A stretch of DNA of 7,051 nucleotides. Origin: Candidatus Glassiibacteriota bacterium. GTDB taxonomy: Bacteria; Gemmatimonadota; Glassbacteria; GWA2-58-10. Position numbers and translations under genes: made by a program. Below the pieces are notes generated by a model. It was given only the letters and a program-made list of their open reading frames with translations, made no database searches and had not been told where the DNA came from. Shown here piece by piece: positions 6,778-7,051 of the stretch (the first letter of the stretch is position 1; the number at the start of each line of letters is the position of its first letter). The stretch lies in the NCBI GenBank assembly GCA_016934095.1, contig JAFGTO010000514.1:1-7051 (forward strand), in the 5' to 3' direction.

Positions 6778-6893
6778 AAGGGCTGTCAAGGGCCGTTTCC
6801 ACCCCCGGGACTAAAGTATGCGGCAAGATAGCATTAATCGCCTGACATACTCGAAATCTTACGGTTACAGTGGAAACGGCTTGGCATGCCCTT
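6778..6893 (+). repeat. ~116-nt imperfect inverted repeat with nested hairpin
   Basis: The left arm (6778-6801) and right arm (6871-6893) pair over 22 positions. AAGGGC pairs with GCCCTT, six pairs follow including one G-U (6786 with 6884), and GCCGTTTCCA (6792-6801) pairs perfectly with TGGAAACGGC (6871-6880). Bulges are GG at 6790-6791 and T at 6887. Inside, AGTATG (6815-6820) pairs with CATACT (6846-6851), and GGC with GCC. The G-U pair is tolerated only in a + strand RNA. There is no target-site duplication at the ends, no T run after the right arm and no clear promoter before it. It could be a structured 3' region of the operon mRNA, a small RNA or a miniature repeat; the structure is certain, the role is not. 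Confidence 0.55.
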
Positions 6894-6925
6894 GAGAAGC
6901 CCATGACGCAATAGGCTTTAACCAC

Positions 6926-6960
6926 GGGCCGTTGATGCCTTTTTTCAGCGGCCCTTTAAT
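6926..6960 (+). terminator. Probable intrinsic terminator after the ABC exporter-GT2 operon
   Basis: GGGCCGTTGA (6926-6935) pairs over 10 positions with TCAGCGGCCC (6945-6954), with one G-U pair that works only in the + strand RNA. The loop is 9 nt and T-rich, and TTTAAT follows. The stem is strong but the T tract short, so efficiency may be moderate. It lies 170 bases past the GT2 stop and could also end an RNA containing the 6778-6893 structure. Confidence 0.6.
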
Positions 6961-6978
6961 CCCAATTATTCACGAACC

Positions 6979-7051
6979 GGAGGCCGCGTAGCTAAGTGGC
7001 CGGAGATCCGGGCACGGATGTGCCCGACACCCTGATTTGTCCGAGAGCAAG
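6979..7051 (+). other. Two tandem hairpins at the right edge; cut-off leader or gene start
   Basis: GGCCGC (6982-6987) pairs with GTGGCC (6996-7001) around an 8-nt loop, with one G-U pair. CGGGCAC (7009-7015) then pairs perfectly with GTGCCCG (7020-7026) around GGAT. A GGAGG (6979-6983) overlaps the first stem, and a frame is open from a GTG at 6996 to the window end, with a rather long 12-base spacing. I could not fit the bases to a tRNA cloverleaf or to a riboswitch consensus I know. Minus-strand frames are also open to the edge, so a gene end from the right is possible. Confidence 0.3.

Noticed and set aside
6778..6893. Insertion sequence or MITE with target-site duplication
   Set aside because: Flanks of the two arms share no direct repeat and no transposase fragment is present, so mobility cannot be claimed from this copy alone.
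6982..7051. tRNA gene at the right edge
   Set aside because: The central hairpin has a 7-bp stem with a 4-nt loop instead of an anticodon arm, and no matching acceptor stem or T-arm motif is visible before the window ends.

Overview
The window is about 7 kb of moderately GC-rich bacterial DNA with AT-rich spacers. It looks like chromosome from a double-membrane (Gram-negative-type) bacterium, probably an environmental or uncultured lineage. The pointers are an MsbA-like lipid exporter, an ArnT-like membrane glycosyltransferase and a sodium:solute symporter tail of the kind I associate with Planctomycetes and FCB-group genomes. The sequence alone does not fix the phylum. I saw no phage, insertion sequence, CRISPR array, rRNA or clear tRNA.

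Layout. 1-869 (+): C-terminal part of a sodium:solute symporter that enters from the left. 1049-1600 (-): a 183-aa membrane-anchored coiled-coil protein of unknown function, with its own good sigma70-type promoter and a convincing intrinsic terminator, so it is probably a single-gene unit. 1878-2051 (-): a 57-aa small protein with a strong ribosome binding site, preceded by a cluster of GTAC-centred repeats. 2259-3905 (-): a 548-aa ArnT/GT83-type polytopic glycosyltransferase. A divergent promoter region at 3949-4027 separates it from a two-gene + strand operon: an MsbA-like ABC exporter (4067-5908) and a DPM1-like family 2 glycosyltransferase (5905-6756), which overlap by 4 bases. Past the operon come a ~116-nt imperfect inverted repeat, a terminator hairpin, and at the right edge two more short hairpins whose context is cut off.

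How the genes may work together (inference). The family 2 enzyme resembles enzymes that make polyprenyl-phosphate sugars at the cytoplasmic face. The ABC exporter resembles flippases for lipid A or lipid-linked glycans. The GT83 enzyme resembles transferases that move a sugar from a polyprenyl-phosphate donor onto lipid A or another acceptor at the periplasmic face. The three genes could form a small module for decorating an envelope lipid or glycan. Substrates cannot be read from the sequence, and no sugar-nucleotide synthesis gene is present. I see no clearly new defence or mobile system. The least explained parts are the 57-aa gene, the coiled-coil protein and the structured region after 6756.
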